From a bacterium (GTDB lineage Bacteria > JACRDZ01 > JAQUKH01), in contig JAQUKH010000001.1 of the NCBI GenBank assembly GCA_028719205.1, forward strand, positions 1 through 64,000: a stretch of 64,000 bases of DNA. Reading direction: 5' to 3'. The translations under genes and the position numbers were made by a program. Under the pieces are notes generated by a model, which worked only from the letters and a program-made list of their open reading frames with translations, had not been told where the DNA came from and made no database searches. Numbering within the stretch: position 1 is the first letter of the stretch; the number at the start of each line of letters is the position of its first letter. Below, piece by piece: positions 10,572-20,704 of the stretch.

Positions 10572-10907
10572 TTAAGTTTTTCTTAATGAAATATCAAATC
10601 CAACTGCTTTACGGATCAAACGAGCCAGATAACTCCGCCGTACGTCACCAACTGCCTCAATTTTTTCCCTGACAGGTAAAGCAACAACTATAGGCTTATA
10701 GACACGATCAATTTTTTCCTGTGTACGTTGATCTATGGCAGGTATAAAACTCTCATTCAAGCCAATAATTCCGATAGTGTCATCGTTTAAAAGAGTGAGC
10801 AAGATCCTTTTTGCTTCTTCTCCATTTGCGGCTTCATATGATTCAAGTCCGGCCAATCTAAAACCATATACAGTATCTTTATCAGATATAACTACTACTT
10901 TATACAA
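10572..10907 (-). CDS. ntpF: V/A-type ATP synthase subunit F
   Basis: Small ORF between A and C; DKDTVYGFRLAGLESYEAANGEEAKRIL is F-subunit-like. Confidence 0.88.
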   Translation of the reverse strand: MYKVVVISDKDTVYGFRLAGLESYEAANGEEAKRILLTLLNDDTIGIIGLNESFIPAIDQRTQEKIDRVYKPIVVALPVREKIEAVGDVRRSYLARLIRKAVGFDISLRKT

Positions 10908-10925
10908 GAAAACTCCTTTAGCTAT

Positions 10926-12311
10926 TTAAACAAGTATTAACTCTTCACGTATTTTCTTTTCCGGCATTCCAACTTTTTTACAGCGCAGTATAATTCTTAA
11001 ATTTACTACTTCATTATATTTTTTCCATATATACCCGATAGGGACACCTATGGATAAAGAATTCTTATGATAAGCGTTAATTCCTTTTTTTATGACCATT
11101 TCTTCTATTTTTCTTTCCAGAACTGAAATTGTATTATATTCTAAAAAACGCTGCAGAACACTTTTTAAAACTATGCCGAAAGAAGTCGATTCTAATTCCT
11201 TTAAAACCTTTTGCACATCCATTGTAAGGCACATTTTTACGAATTTTCTTTCAGTTATTTCTTTACCGCCGTGAACAAAGTATTCTTCAATATTTTTTAC
11301 AACATCATCCTTACTGTATATTTTAATATTTTCAAAAGAATCTCCATAAAGATCCTTTTTGTTTTCCGCTTTATTCCTGAAATTATATTCACCTTTTGCT
11401 TTTTTAAATTTCCGTCCTAAAAAATTAAAACCATTTTTCCATAATCTTGAGAAAATATTTGTATGGAATTTTTTTGTAAAAATTATACCGCCGTATTTTT
11501 CTTCCTGAGTCATCATCTCCCAAAAAGAAATTTCATCCTTTGGGATATTTTTAGTTTTTTTAGCTTCTTCTTCAATCTTTTTTTCCATCAGGTCATTTAG
11601 ATCCGCAAGCTGTAATCGCAATATTGTAGTTGTATTAATAGCGTCTATCTCGTATGATATCAATTCTTCTAAAACCTTACAGTTGTAACTTCTGTTCTTT
11701 ATTATTTCAAGAACGTGCTGATAATACATCTTATAAAGTGATAACTCCATCATTGATAAGTTCTTTGTTTCTGTATATTCCATGAATTTATCAATTAAGG
11801 CTTTTGCGTAAGGAGACCCCCAGGTGGCTAACAAATCAATTACTTCTTTAATCGAATTCAGATGCGCTAATTGATCTAAAAACGGAGTGTCTAATTCACC
11901 GGCAGGGATAAGGCTTTCCATTATTTGCTCGGGCGTAGCTTTTATATGTATGCCCCTGAGCAAAGTAATTATATTATGCAGATCCCATCTTCCGAGCAAA
12001 AGCATAATCAGATCATGAGGCTCTCCAGCAGTAAAATTTAATATTCTCCTGAAATTGCGAGATAAATTTCTCTTGAGAGCCTCATCTACTCCCGCCATCT
12101 CTGATTTAGAAATGGCACACTCTTCAACTTCTGTCCTATAGGGTGATTTATCCATAAGGCTTATTAAACTCATAAATTCATGAGTATGCAATAATTCCTC
12201 ATAGAAATCACGGCTAAGAAGAACACTTTTCATCGCTCTCACCCGCGCGTTTATATATCCATAATCATCTATATGCGCGTGTGACTTAGCGTTCACTGAA
12301 AAGTACCTCAT
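10926..12311 (-). CDS. ntpC: V/A-type ATP synthase subunit C (d-like), with internal lysine-rich insertion
   Basis: YGYINARVRAMKSVLLSRDFYEELL, GRWDLHNIITLLRG; 461 aa, longer than typical. Confidence 0.9.
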   Translation of the reverse strand: MRYFSVNAKSHAHIDDYGYINARVRAMKSVLLSRDFYEELLHTHEFMSLISLMDKSPYRTEVEECAISKSEMAGVDEALKRNLSRNFRRILNFTAGEPHDLIMLLLGRWDLHNIITLLRGIHIKATPEQIMESLIPAGELDTPFLDQLAHLNSIKEVIDLLATWGSPYAKALIDKFMEYTETKNLSMMELSLYKMYYQHVLEIIKNRSYNCKVLEELISYEIDAINTTTILRLQLADLNDLMEKKIEEEAKKTKNIPKDEISFWEMMTQEEKYGGIIFTKKFHTNIFSRLWKNGFNFLGRKFKKAKGEYNFRNKAENKKDLYGDSFENIKIYSKDDVVKNIEEYFVHGGKEITERKFVKMCLTMDVQKVLKELESTSFGIVLKSVLQRFLEYNTISVLERKIEEMVIKKGINAYHKNSLSIGVPIGYIWKKYNEVVNLRIILRCKKVGMPEKKIREELILV

Positions 12312-12876
12312 TGAGTTGGGTTCTTAGAAACTCTCTGGATTTAATCAAGCGTGACTCAAGAGTATTTGAAACAGAGATCCTATTGTCGTTTACATTCAGA
12401 GTTAAACCGCCTAAATAATCCTTATCAGCGCTGACTGTGTAATTTAAATTTAACTCTTTTAAGCTGCTACTGGCTAAATCTTTATCTTTAGGATTTACTT
12501 CAACTATTATTTTAGTTCCTTTGACCGCATCTAAAGATTCAATCAATAAATTCTTGAATATCTTTTTGTAAGCTTCCTGATCTTTACGGATATTACTCAG
12601 ATGCTTTTCGATATCGGAATAAATTTTAGAAGTAAATTCTTCTTTAGCCCTGGTAATCGCTTTTTTTCGAAGCAGATCTGATTCAATTTGGATCCTCGCT
12701 GAGTCGCCTTTTAGCTTTATATCCATTTTTTGAATATGAAACGTCTTTAAATTTTCAGCTTCATCTTCTGACTCTTTAATAATTTGCTGTGCCTCTCTTT
12801 TAGCTTTATCTATTAAATCGTCACGCAAATCTTTAGCTTCATTTTCAAGAGTTTCAAAAACCTTCTCTAATGACAT
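12286..12876 (-). CDS. ntpE: V/A-type ATP synthase subunit E
   Basis: Coiled-coil N-terminus and GGLTLNVNDNRISVSNTLESRL E-subunit motif; position in operon. Confidence 0.9.
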   Translation of the reverse strand: MSLEKVFETLENEAKDLRDDLIDKAKREAQQIIKESEDEAENLKTFHIQKMDIKLKGDSARIQIESDLLRKKAITRAKEEFTSKIYSDIEKHLSNIRKDQEAYKKIFKNLLIESLDAVKGTKIIVEVNPKDKDLASSSLKELNLNYTVSADKDYLGGLTLNVNDNRISVSNTLESRLIKSREFLRTQLNEVLFSER

Positions 12877-12902
12877 AAGTTAATTCTCCTGTGCTACTAA
12901 TG

Positions 12903-13196
12903 CTATTTAACAAAGAATAAAATCATTGCACCGACAACAAATCCTAAAACTACCATTGTTTCCGGAATAGCTACAAGGATAAATATTGTACCTGCTAATT
13001 CCGGTTTTTCCGCCATAGCTCCGCATCCGGCCTGCCCAATTTTACCCTGGGTCATTGCCGTCGCTATTGCTGTTAGAGCAACTGACAACATTGCTGCGAA
13101 CGCAACACCGATCTTTAAAATTACCGGCGCCATTGCAGACGAATTTGCTGCTACTACTGTAGCCACTTCTGCGACTGCCTGAACTGGTTCTGACAT
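12903..13196 (-). CDS. ntpK: V/A-type ATP synthase subunit K (proteolipid/rotor)
   Basis: Start at MSEPVQAV with GGAGGTGAATAAC ribosome-binding site; two-helix hairpin, ...AMTQGKIGQAGCGAMAEKPELAGTIFILVAIPETMVVLGFV. Confidence 0.92.
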   Translation of the reverse strand: MSEPVQAVAEVATVVAANSSAMAPVILKIGVAFAAMLSVALTAIATAMTQGKIGQAGCGAMAEKPELAGTIFILVAIPETMVVLGFVVGAMILFFVK

Positions 13197-13197
13197 G

Positions 13198-15189
13198 TTA
13201 TTCACCTCCCATCTTTTTAAAAGGTTTGTATTCTGATTTTGCTGGTTCATAAAATTTAGAGAAACATTCAACTAAATGTAAACGCAGCGTATGTATTGAC
13301 GGACTGAAAGAACTTACTATTATATTAACTGAATGAAGTAATATGGCTAAAAATATTCCGGCAAGTTTCATTCCAATTCCTCCCATGCCGCCGATCTTTA
13401 CTCCTAAACTATTTGCAACTACCCCTAAAATTACTCCGGCCAATCCTATTGCCATTATTCTGGCATATGAAAACGCATTACTGAAAGTACCTAATATTTC
13501 CACAATTCCCCGAATACCTCCACCCATAGCAGCTAAAACAATTCCGATCGATATCGCAACTCCACCAAAAATTCTCAGAAATGCTATTTTATAAAATACT
13601 CCAATTATTAAAAGGATCGGTCCGATTATAATAACTGAAAAAATTCCTGCCTTTTCAAAAGCATGATCTCTGTTTTTTTCTCTTATCCCATTAATAAAAC
13701 CAAATATCAGACCAAACCCGATATGAATAACCCCCATTATTATGGCTAAAATTAAAAGTTCTTTCATAAATTTCATTCGATCCAACGGGAAAGGAATTCC
13801 CATTAGAATAGTTGGTTTAATTGGCTCAATACCAAAATGTTCAAAGACAACTTCCAGTCCATTTCCAAAAATTTCCATATACATAAAACCCCAGATTATC
13901 GCGCCAATGGAAGATATTCTTAAAACTTTTGACAATACTAATAAAACATCATCGCCTTTAGACGCGTTTTTCATTAGATAAGAAATACCGAAAATTATTA
14001 TTCCATAACCTATATCCCCAACCATCATTCCAAAAATGATCGGAAAAAATACAGCCATAAAAATTGTCGGGTCTATTCCGCCGTATCTTGGTTTTTTCAC
14101 AAAAGAATAGAAAAATTCAAATGGTTTGGCCCAGGCCGGATTATTAAGTGAGACAGGAGCTTCTTCCAATTCATGATGGGTAAGTTCTAATCTCAGTAAC
14201 GCGACTTTACCCAGAAATTCATTTATTAGCGCGAGTGAGCATTTTTCCAGGTCTTTTTCAGGAATCCATCCCGTAATAATAAAAGTGTGTCCAGTGCTTC
14301 CGAATTGAGGGATTACCTTGATCTCTTCATCTTTATCTTTCAAAACATTCCTTACTGCGATAACCCGGTGATGCCAGGTGGCGGATATATTTTCGAGGTC
14401 AGTATTAATAGTCTTTAATTCTCCGGGGATCTCCTTTTTCCTGTCATTAATTTTAGCTAACGCATTTTCAAAGGATTCTTTCGCGATTTCTTCAGGCAGT
14501 TTTATCTCATTAACTTTTTCCATTGAAAAGAAATCATGTACTGATTTGGAATAAATTTTGTTATAAATTATTATTATACCGATATTTTTCTCATCAACAT
14601 CAGCGGAAACCAAATGGCATTGTTTCTTGCATATATTTTCCAGTTCTTCTCTTAAGCCATCGATAGCCGCCTTATTTTCTTTATCAAGCAGAAGGGCAAT
14701 TGATTCGAATCCTTCAGTTGTACAAATTTGTTTAGCTAAAGGCTGAATTTTTTCCAGGATAGGTTCATATTTTGAATATACGAACAATTTCGCTTCAAGA
14801 TCATTCTTCTTCTCATAAAGTTCTGTAGCTTTTGTTTTTACACCATCAATTATCAGGTCAACCTCATGTAATAATTCGTCAAAGGTCCTGTTATATAGTT
14901 CTTTGTAAAGAGATCTGGTTTTTGCTTTATCGATCTTAGTATCTTTTAAAGTAATAATGATCCCGTTGATCTTCATTAGCGCTGACTCTATTTTTTTCTT
15001 CTTTTCAGCAAGGATAGGCTCAACGATCATAGGAGTTAAATAGGATTGCTCCGTTTCTGCATCATTTTCTTTTATTTCGCGGGTGATATTTTCGACATGA
15101 AGGGTTCCTACCTGGTGCATGTAGCTGACAACGTCAAGAAAAAGGCTTTTAGGCCCTATTACTTGTACTTTAGCCATTCTTAAATGCAT
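13198..15189 (-). CDS. ntpI: V/A-type ATP synthase subunit I (a-like)
   Basis: 663 aa; MAKVQVIGPKSLFLDVV N-terminus, FFPIIFGMMVGDIGYGIIIF, FSNAFSYARIMAIGLAG. Confidence 0.95.
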   Translation of the reverse strand: MHLRMAKVQVIGPKSLFLDVVSYMHQVGTLHVENITREIKENDAETEQSYLTPMIVEPILAEKKKKIESALMKINGIIITLKDTKIDKAKTRSLYKELYNRTFDELLHEVDLIIDGVKTKATELYEKKNDLEAKLFVYSKYEPILEKIQPLAKQICTTEGFESIALLLDKENKAAIDGLREELENICKKQCHLVSADVDEKNIGIIIIYNKIYSKSVHDFFSMEKVNEIKLPEEIAKESFENALAKINDRKKEIPGELKTINTDLENISATWHHRVIAVRNVLKDKDEEIKVIPQFGSTGHTFIITGWIPEKDLEKCSLALINEFLGKVALLRLELTHHELEEAPVSLNNPAWAKPFEFFYSFVKKPRYGGIDPTIFMAVFFPIIFGMMVGDIGYGIIIFGISYLMKNASKGDDVLLVLSKVLRISSIGAIIWGFMYMEIFGNGLEVVFEHFGIEPIKPTILMGIPFPLDRMKFMKELLILAIIMGVIHIGFGLIFGFINGIREKNRDHAFEKAGIFSVIIIGPILLIIGVFYKIAFLRIFGGVAISIGIVLAAMGGGIRGIVEILGTFSNAFSYARIMAIGLAGVILGVVANSLGVKIGGMGGIGMKLAGIFLAILLHSVNIIVSSFSPSIHTLRLHLVECFSKFYEPAKSEYKPFKKMGGE

Positions 15190-15215
15190 AACAAGCCCCC
15201 CTATTTGATGTTAAA

Positions 15216-15563
15216 TTAGACATTAGGGATTATCTGTTTCAACAGATAATCGTACGCTTTACTGAAATTTTTATCGGCAGTATTCTTTACTTTTACAACA
15301 TCTTTGTCATCAAATTTACTTTTGTCGCGATTCAGCGCGGATAATTTTTGTTTGTAATAGGTTTCCGCCTCTTTTATTGAACTTTCCTGCGAATTCGCTT
15401 TTATCTCATGGGCTGTCTTTCGGGCATCAGCAATAATTCTTTCAGATTGTTTTTTCGCTTCAAGATATTTCCCGCCGAATTCCAGCTCTTTTTCTTTGAT
15501 TTTTTTCAGAGGGCTGTCAGCCTTTGGGTGTGAATCTTTATCATGATCATTCTTTTTTGACAT
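15216..15563 (-). CDS. V/A-type ATP synthase subunit H/G-like coiled coil
   Basis: KQSERIIADARKTAHEIKANSQESSIKEAETYYKQKL, first gene of operon. Confidence 0.7.
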   Translation of the reverse strand: MSKKNDHDKDSHPKADSPLKKIKEKELEFGGKYLEAKKQSERIIADARKTAHEIKANSQESSIKEAETYYKQKLSALNRDKSKFDDKDVVKVKNTADKNFSKAYDYLLKQIIPNV

Positions 15564-15644
15564 TTATCTCTCCTAATTTGATCAAGTTATTCTAAAATAA
15601 AGTTGATCAGTATATCGTAATTTTAACATTAAGTCAAGCGAAAT

Positions 15645-15779
15645 TCAATCAATTTTTTTATTTTTTTCAATTTCCCTGATTATTTTATGTTGTTTTTGCC
15701 CAATATAGAACAAGTAAAAACAAATAAAGATCCAAATTATGCTATATGCCGCAAAAAGATAATTTAGATTTTGCATCAT
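15645..15779 (-). CDS. ccmD: CcmD-like small heme exporter protein (44 aa)
   Basis: Read manually: MMQNLNYLFAAYSIIWIFICFYLFYIGQKQHKIIREIEKNKKID*; one TM plus charged tail directly after ccmC. Confidence 0.75.
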   Translation of the reverse strand: MMQNLNYLFAAYSIIWIFICFYLFYIGQKQHKIIREIEKNKKID

Positions 15780-15787
15780 TTAACTCC

Positions 15788-16462
15788 TTATGACCTGTTT
15801 TCAATCTCATCTTTAACTAAATATATACTTACATTAAGTATTATAACTAATAAATATAAAAAAGTAAATCCAATTATTGAAATAAATAATGTTTTTAACA
15901 TCACAGGATCAAGCCCCCCGCTTTTGCTGTTTAAAACAGCCTGCGGATGTATTGTCCTCCACCAGCGTATGGACATATATACTATCGGAACATCTAAAAA
16001 ACCAATAATGCCGAATACCGCAGCGGCCTTCGCGCCTTTAATCTCGTTTTCAGTGAAAGGACGGATAAAAATGTATGCCATATATATCATCCACAGGATC
16101 AATGTGGTTGTAAGCCTGGCATCCCAGGACCACCAAGCGTTCCAGATCGGACGGGCCCAGATCGGCCCGGTAATTAGAACAATAGTACAGAAAATCAGCC
16201 CTATTTCAGCGGATGAGCGCGCTATAATATCCCAGATCTTTTCTTTTTTCCATAGGAAAATAATACTCGAAACAAAAACTACAAAAAACGCGAAAAATGA
16301 AAGCCATGCGGACGCGACATGAAAATAAAATATTTTTTGGATGATCCCCATTGTCTCTTCAACCGGAGCTAAAATGAAAATATAATAAAGCGAAGCCTCG
16401 ATCATAAGAAACGTTATACCTAAAAGAAAAAGATATGTTCTATAAAAATATTTGTTGACCAA
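15788..16462 (-). CDS. ccmC: Heme exporter protein CcmC
   Basis: IFYFHVASAWLSFFAFF, GPIWARPIWNAWWSWDARLTTTLILW tryptophan-rich WWD motif. Confidence 0.94.
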   Translation of the reverse strand: MVNKYFYRTYLFLLGITFLMIEASLYYIFILAPVEETMGIIQKIFYFHVASAWLSFFAFFVVFVSSIIFLWKKEKIWDIIARSSAEIGLIFCTIVLITGPIWARPIWNAWWSWDARLTTTLILWMIYMAYIFIRPFTENEIKGAKAAAVFGIIGFLDVPIVYMSIRWWRTIHPQAVLNSKSGGLDPVMLKTLFISIIGFTFLYLLVIILNVSIYLVKDEIENRS

Positions 16463-16557
16463 TTTTGCTCCCTGTCATAATTAACTGTTTACTGTTAAAT
16501 ATACCTGATTTTCCGGATTAAGTTACTTAATTACGCGACCGGCTCCAAAGGACTTAC

Positions 16558-17238
16558 TCACTCCTCGATCAAATATTCAAAAGTAAGATACGGAACCGTA
16601 ATAAATATTATATCAAACGCTGTAAGTAATTTTAACCAGCCTGATATTTCAGAAAATGACTTTCCCTGTAAAATACTGCCTGTGGTCTTTACTGCCGCGA
16701 GAATTAAAGGCACCATGAGGGGAAATAATAAGATCGGAAGCATGATCTCCCTCGTTTTTGTATTTACCGCCATCGCGCTAAGCGCGGTACCTAAACCGGC
16801 TATACCGGCAATACTAAGAAAGAATACTAATAGTAATTTCGGCAAAAACGGGAAAATGTTTATATTATAAAAAATAGTGAATATCGGAAGGCTTAACCCT
16901 ACCACAATAAAAATAAAAATAATATTACCCAGCATTTTCGCTAAATATATCGCGCCCCTGTCTATCGGGGTCAGCATAAGGCCGGAAATACAATTATTTT
17001 CACGTTCAGGCAGAAATGTGCGGTTTAATCCCAATACGCTTGCGAAAATATAGGCGACCCAGAGTATTCCCGGAGCGATCTCATTTATATATGACGCGCC
17101 AGGCTCAAATGTAAAATTGAAGATCACAAAAACTAAAACGGTAAAAATAATAATTGAACTGATAGTTTCTTTTGTCCTGAGTTCACTGATCAGGTCTTTA
17201 TTTATTATGGCCCATACTATTTCAAAATAATTTTTCAT
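16558..17238 (-). CDS. ccmB: Heme exporter protein CcmB
   Basis: NKDLISELRTKETISSIIIFTVLVFVIFNFTF, LLFPLMVPLILAAVKTTG. Confidence 0.93.
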   Translation of the reverse strand: MKNYFEIVWAIINKDLISELRTKETISSIIIFTVLVFVIFNFTFEPGASYINEIAPGILWVAYIFASVLGLNRTFLPERENNCISGLMLTPIDRGAIYLAKMLGNIIFIFIVVGLSLPIFTIFYNINIFPFLPKLLLVFFLSIAGIAGLGTALSAMAVNTKTREIMLPILLFPLMVPLILAAVKTTGSILQGKSFSEISGWLKLLTAFDIIFITVPYLTFEYLIEE

Positions 17239-17945
17239 TTTGTCTTTATGCAGTTTAAATATATCTCGGAAATATTTTCTTTTTTTATGTTACTTTTATC
17301 TTCTAATAATCTTATCTCTCCGCATGCAAGAATAGCAATTTTTGTCGCGGTTGTCCATCCCTTTTCAAGGTCATGTGTCGTGATGATCATGGTTTTTTTA
17401 TCCTGATGAAAACCAAATAGAATATTTGTAAGTGAATCTGAAGCCTGCGGATCTAATCCCGTATATGGTTCATCAAGAAAGATTATCGCGGGGTCATGAA
17501 TAATGGCCCTGGCTATTGCGAGCCTTTGGCTCATTCCGCGGGAAAATGTGCGGACCAGGGTATCCCTGTGAATGGTCAAATTGAATTTTTCTAAAAGTTC
17601 ATCGACTCTGTTTTTTAAATTTTTAACGCCGTATAATTTGCCGTAGAAAAAAAGATTTTCTTCCGCGGTAAGATTTCCGTACAGGAACGAATCATGTGAT
17701 ATTATACCTATATATTTTCGGATGGACGGTTTATCGTCGTGTATTGATATCCCGCATATGGTTACATCTCCCGCTGATGGATGAAGCAGGGTTGACATTA
17801 TTTTAAGGAGGGTGGATTTGCCGGCGCCGTTCGGCCCGAATAGAGTAAGAGATTCGCTGTTACACAGACTTAAATTTACATTATTAAGAGCGACTTTTTT
17901 CCCAAAATATTTTGATACCTGCTTGACTTCAATGACACTATCCAT
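17235..17945 (-). CDS. ccmA: Heme ABC exporter ATP-binding protein CcmA
   Basis: Walker A GPNGAGKST, signature FSRGMSQRLAIAR, Walker B IIFLDEP. Confidence 0.93.
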   Translation of the reverse strand: MDSVIEVKQVSKYFGKKVALNNVNLSLCNSESLTLFGPNGAGKSTLLKIMSTLLHPSAGDVTICGISIHDDKPSIRKYIGIISHDSFLYGNLTAEENLFFYGKLYGVKNLKNRVDELLEKFNLTIHRDTLVRTFSRGMSQRLAIARAIIHDPAIIFLDEPYTGLDPQASDSLTNILFGFHQDKKTMIITTHDLEKGWTTATKIAILACGEIRLLEDKSNIKKENISEIYLNCIKTK

Positions 17946-18261
17946 TATTAGCCGATATTGTAGAAGCGTTTTCTGTCCCCGCCGCTATATGGTCTATTTC
18001 CTGGTAAATCAGAATGACTTTTGTTTTATATTCTTCGTGCAATTTTTCAAAATCAGAGGTTGACAGCTTTCCTGTTTTAAATTCAAACTCCAGGTCTTTT
18101 AATAAAGTAAACAGTACTTTTTTATGTTCATTTAATTCTCTTATTCTATCCTCGCCTGAAACCGTTTGCGCGGCAGCTTCTTCTTTTTTGCCTAAAAATA
18201 CCGGCAACAAAATAAAAATAATTCCAAATGAAGTTAAAACTGCTAAAATAATCGTAACCAT
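17938..18261 (-). CDS. CcmI-like small membrane protein (107 aa)
   Basis: N-terminal TM then ELNEHKKVLFTLLKDLEFEFKTGKLSTSDFEKLHEEYK, typical of the CcmI N-terminal region; position in operon. Confidence 0.7.
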   Translation of the reverse strand: MVTIILAVLTSFGIIFILLPVFLGKKEEAAAQTVSGEDRIRELNEHKKVLFTLLKDLEFEFKTGKLSTSDFEKLHEEYKTKVILIYQEIDHIAAGTENASTISANNG

Positions 18262-18708
18262 TTAATCCTCTTTTTTGAATATTTCGAATTCTTCATTAAA
18301 CCGTTTATTATAATCAGTAATATCTTTAGAGGCTTCAACTATCTCTTTATCACGGAGATTAGTCTTTTCTCCTTTTGTGATCCATTTTTTAATGTAAACA
18401 AAAACAAGAACGAACGCGATGGTCAGGCCGATCACCGGGATCACATAAGGTTTAAATCCCATTCGTTTCTCTCTTGTAACTACCAGTACTCCCTCACCGA
18501 ATTGTTCCGCTACCGCGTCTAATATCTCATCTTTAGCTTTACCCTCTTTAATTAAGCTATTAACCAGAGAAACAATTTCCGGGCGGTCATGATCCGGACA
18601 TTTTATTTCAGCGCGAATATCTTCTACGCTAACCGCAAGAACAGGCTGTATCCCGGAAAATATTATCGCTGCCAGAATTATTAAAATAAAAACTTTTTTA
18701 TTTCTCAT
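18262..18708 (-). CDS. ccmH: CcmH-like cytochrome c biogenesis protein lacking CXXC
   Basis: IRAEIKCPDHDRPEIVSLVNSLIKEGKAKDEILDAVAEQFGEGVLVVTREKR then TM; aligns to CcmH but has CPDH in place of CXXC. Confidence 0.82.
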   Translation of the reverse strand: MRNKKVFILIILAAIIFSGIQPVLAVSVEDIRAEIKCPDHDRPEIVSLVNSLIKEGKAKDEILDAVAEQFGEGVLVVTREKRMGFKPYVIPVIGLTIAFVLVFVYIKKWITKGEKTNLRDKEIVEASKDITDYNKRFNEEFEIFKKED

Positions 18709-20674
18709 TTTTTTTCCTATTAGGACAAAAGGCTATTGTTGTCCCGATAAATATCACAATACCGCCCAGCCACATCCAGACCACCAATGGATTTATTAAA
18801 ACCCTGAAGGTAGCATTACCCGTGTTAGCATTATAACCGTTTAGTATTACATACAGATCATCTAAAAGCGTAGTAGCTATCGCAACCTCTGTCGTCGGTT
18901 GTTCATGATTAGGGAAAAATCCCTTTTCAGGCCGCAATTTATATATCGATTTATTATTTTTATAAACTGTTAATACAGCATAAACCGACTGTTTATCCGG
19001 ATGTTCGACAGCCTGCAGGTCATCATATGTTAATTTATATTTACCTATTTCAATTGTACTGCCTATTTTAATATTTTCCACATCCTTTTCAATGGAATAG
19101 GCTCCTATCCCTATCATTCCTACAAACATCATAACTATTCCAATATGAACAATATAACCGCCGTACCTTCTTTTATTGCTCCAGATCAGCGCAAAAAAAG
19201 ATGTAAAATAATTTTTCCCTGTATTCTGGTGCCGGATGATTGTCCCTCTGTAAAATTCCACGATAATAGCCATAATTACAAATACTACAAAAATGGAAGG
19301 AATCAGGGCAATTATTTTTCTGTTACCGAGTATATAAAAAACAACTAACGATATTCCTGAAATAATTACCGGTAATAGAAAATTTTTCTTAAAGTTTTGA
19401 GGTGAGGTTTTACCCCAGGAGATCAACGGACATACTGCCATAAGTATCAAAAGTAAAGTCCCGAGCGGAACATTCGCTTTATTAAAATAAGATTGGCCAA
19501 CGGTTAATTTGACTCCGGTAAATAATTCCGAAAAGACAGGGAACATTGTTCCCCAAAAAGTAACAAAGAAAATACTGAATAAAATGAAATTGTTAAAAAG
19601 GAACATATTTTCTTTTGAGATCATTGATTCCATCTCATTTTGATTTTTTAAATATTTTCTGCGGATTATAAGCAGCAAAAGCGATCCGGCTAAACATAAC
19701 GAAATAAAGCTGATAAAATACGGGCCGACACCTGTTTCGCCGAAAGCGTGAACCGAAGATAAAACTCCGCTTCGCGTAAGAAATGTGCCAAATACGCATA
19801 AAATGAATGTTAATATTATCAAAACCATATTCCAGGTCTTTAACATTTCCTTTTTTTCCTGGATCATCGCCGAATGTATAAAAGCGGTACCAACGAGCCA
19901 GGGCATTAATGAGGCGTTTTCGATCGGATCCCACGCCCAATAACCGCCCCATCCTAATTCCACGTATGCCCATTGCGCTCCCAGGAGAATTCCTAAACTC
20001 AGGAAAAACCAGGAAAACAAAGACCACCGCCTGATATCTTTTATCCATTCATTATCCAGTTTTTTACTTATAAGGGCCGCGATCGCGAACGCGAAAGGAA
20101 TAGTGTATCCGACATAACCTATAAAAAGTGTAGGCGGATGCCATATCATTCCTGGATTTTGCAAAAGCGGATTTAAACCGTAACCATCAGGCGGTGTAAA
20201 CATCTTTCCTGTTGTTGTGTCCATTACCCTGGTAAAAGGATCGGCAACACGGACCAGAACAAAAAGAAAGAAAAACTGTATAAAAGATATTATTGATATA
20301 ACATAAGGGAAAAATTCAATTTCTTTTTTCCTTTTTGTAAGAATCAATACTGCGTTAAATAACGCCATGATCCACGCCCAGAAAAGCAAAGACCCCTTTT
20401 GCCCCGCCCAGAAAGCAGAGATCGTATAAAGCAGTGAAAGCGTCCGGCTCGTATGTTCGTAAACATATTCAATGCTGAAATCCCTGTTAAGCAATGAATA
20501 TAATAACGCGAAAGAAGTAATAGAAACAAAAATAAAACTGACAAGTAAACCGTTTTTTGAGCTCTCCACCAGGGAATATGATTTAAATTTTATCCCGAAA
20601 ATAACCGCGATAAAAGTATAAAGGGCGAATACAGCGCTTATAATTAACGAATAGTAACCAATTGTTGTTATCAT
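18698..20674 (-). CDS. ccmF: Heme lyase CcmF
   Basis: AFWAGQKGSLLFWAW, GWGGYWAWDPIENASLMPWLVGTAFIHS, FGTFLTRSGVLSSVHAFG. Confidence 0.97.
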   Translation of the reverse strand: MITTIGYYSLIISAVFALYTFIAVIFGIKFKSYSLVESSKNGLLVSFIFVSITSFALLYSLLNRDFSIEYVYEHTSRTLSLLYTISAFWAGQKGSLLFWAWIMALFNAVLILTKRKKEIEFFPYVISIISFIQFFFLFVLVRVADPFTRVMDTTTGKMFTPPDGYGLNPLLQNPGMIWHPPTLFIGYVGYTIPFAFAIAALISKKLDNEWIKDIRRWSLFSWFFLSLGILLGAQWAYVELGWGGYWAWDPIENASLMPWLVGTAFIHSAMIQEKKEMLKTWNMVLIILTFILCVFGTFLTRSGVLSSVHAFGETGVGPYFISFISLCLAGSLLLLIIRRKYLKNQNEMESMISKENMFLFNNFILFSIFFVTFWGTMFPVFSELFTGVKLTVGQSYFNKANVPLGTLLLILMAVCPLISWGKTSPQNFKKNFLLPVIISGISLVVFYILGNRKIIALIPSIFVVFVIMAIIVEFYRGTIIRHQNTGKNYFTSFFALIWSNKRRYGGYIVHIGIVMMFVGMIGIGAYSIEKDVENIKIGSTIEIGKYKLTYDDLQAVEHPDKQSVYAVLTVYKNNKSIYKLRPEKGFFPNHEQPTTEVAIATTLLDDLYVILNGYNANTGNATFRVLINPLVVWMWLGGIVIFIGTTIAFCPNRKKNEK

Positions 20675-20704
20675 ATTTATTTTCTTCCTAGTTGCTGACC
20701 GCTA

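Noticed and set aside
15771-16322. 183-aa + strand ORF opposite ccmC
   Set aside because: Antisense to CcmC, a clear homologue; translation lacks recognisable motifs.
19635-20048. 137-aa minus-strand ORF overlapping ccmF in another frame
   Set aside because: Overlaps the conserved WWD region of CcmF; out-of-frame artefact.
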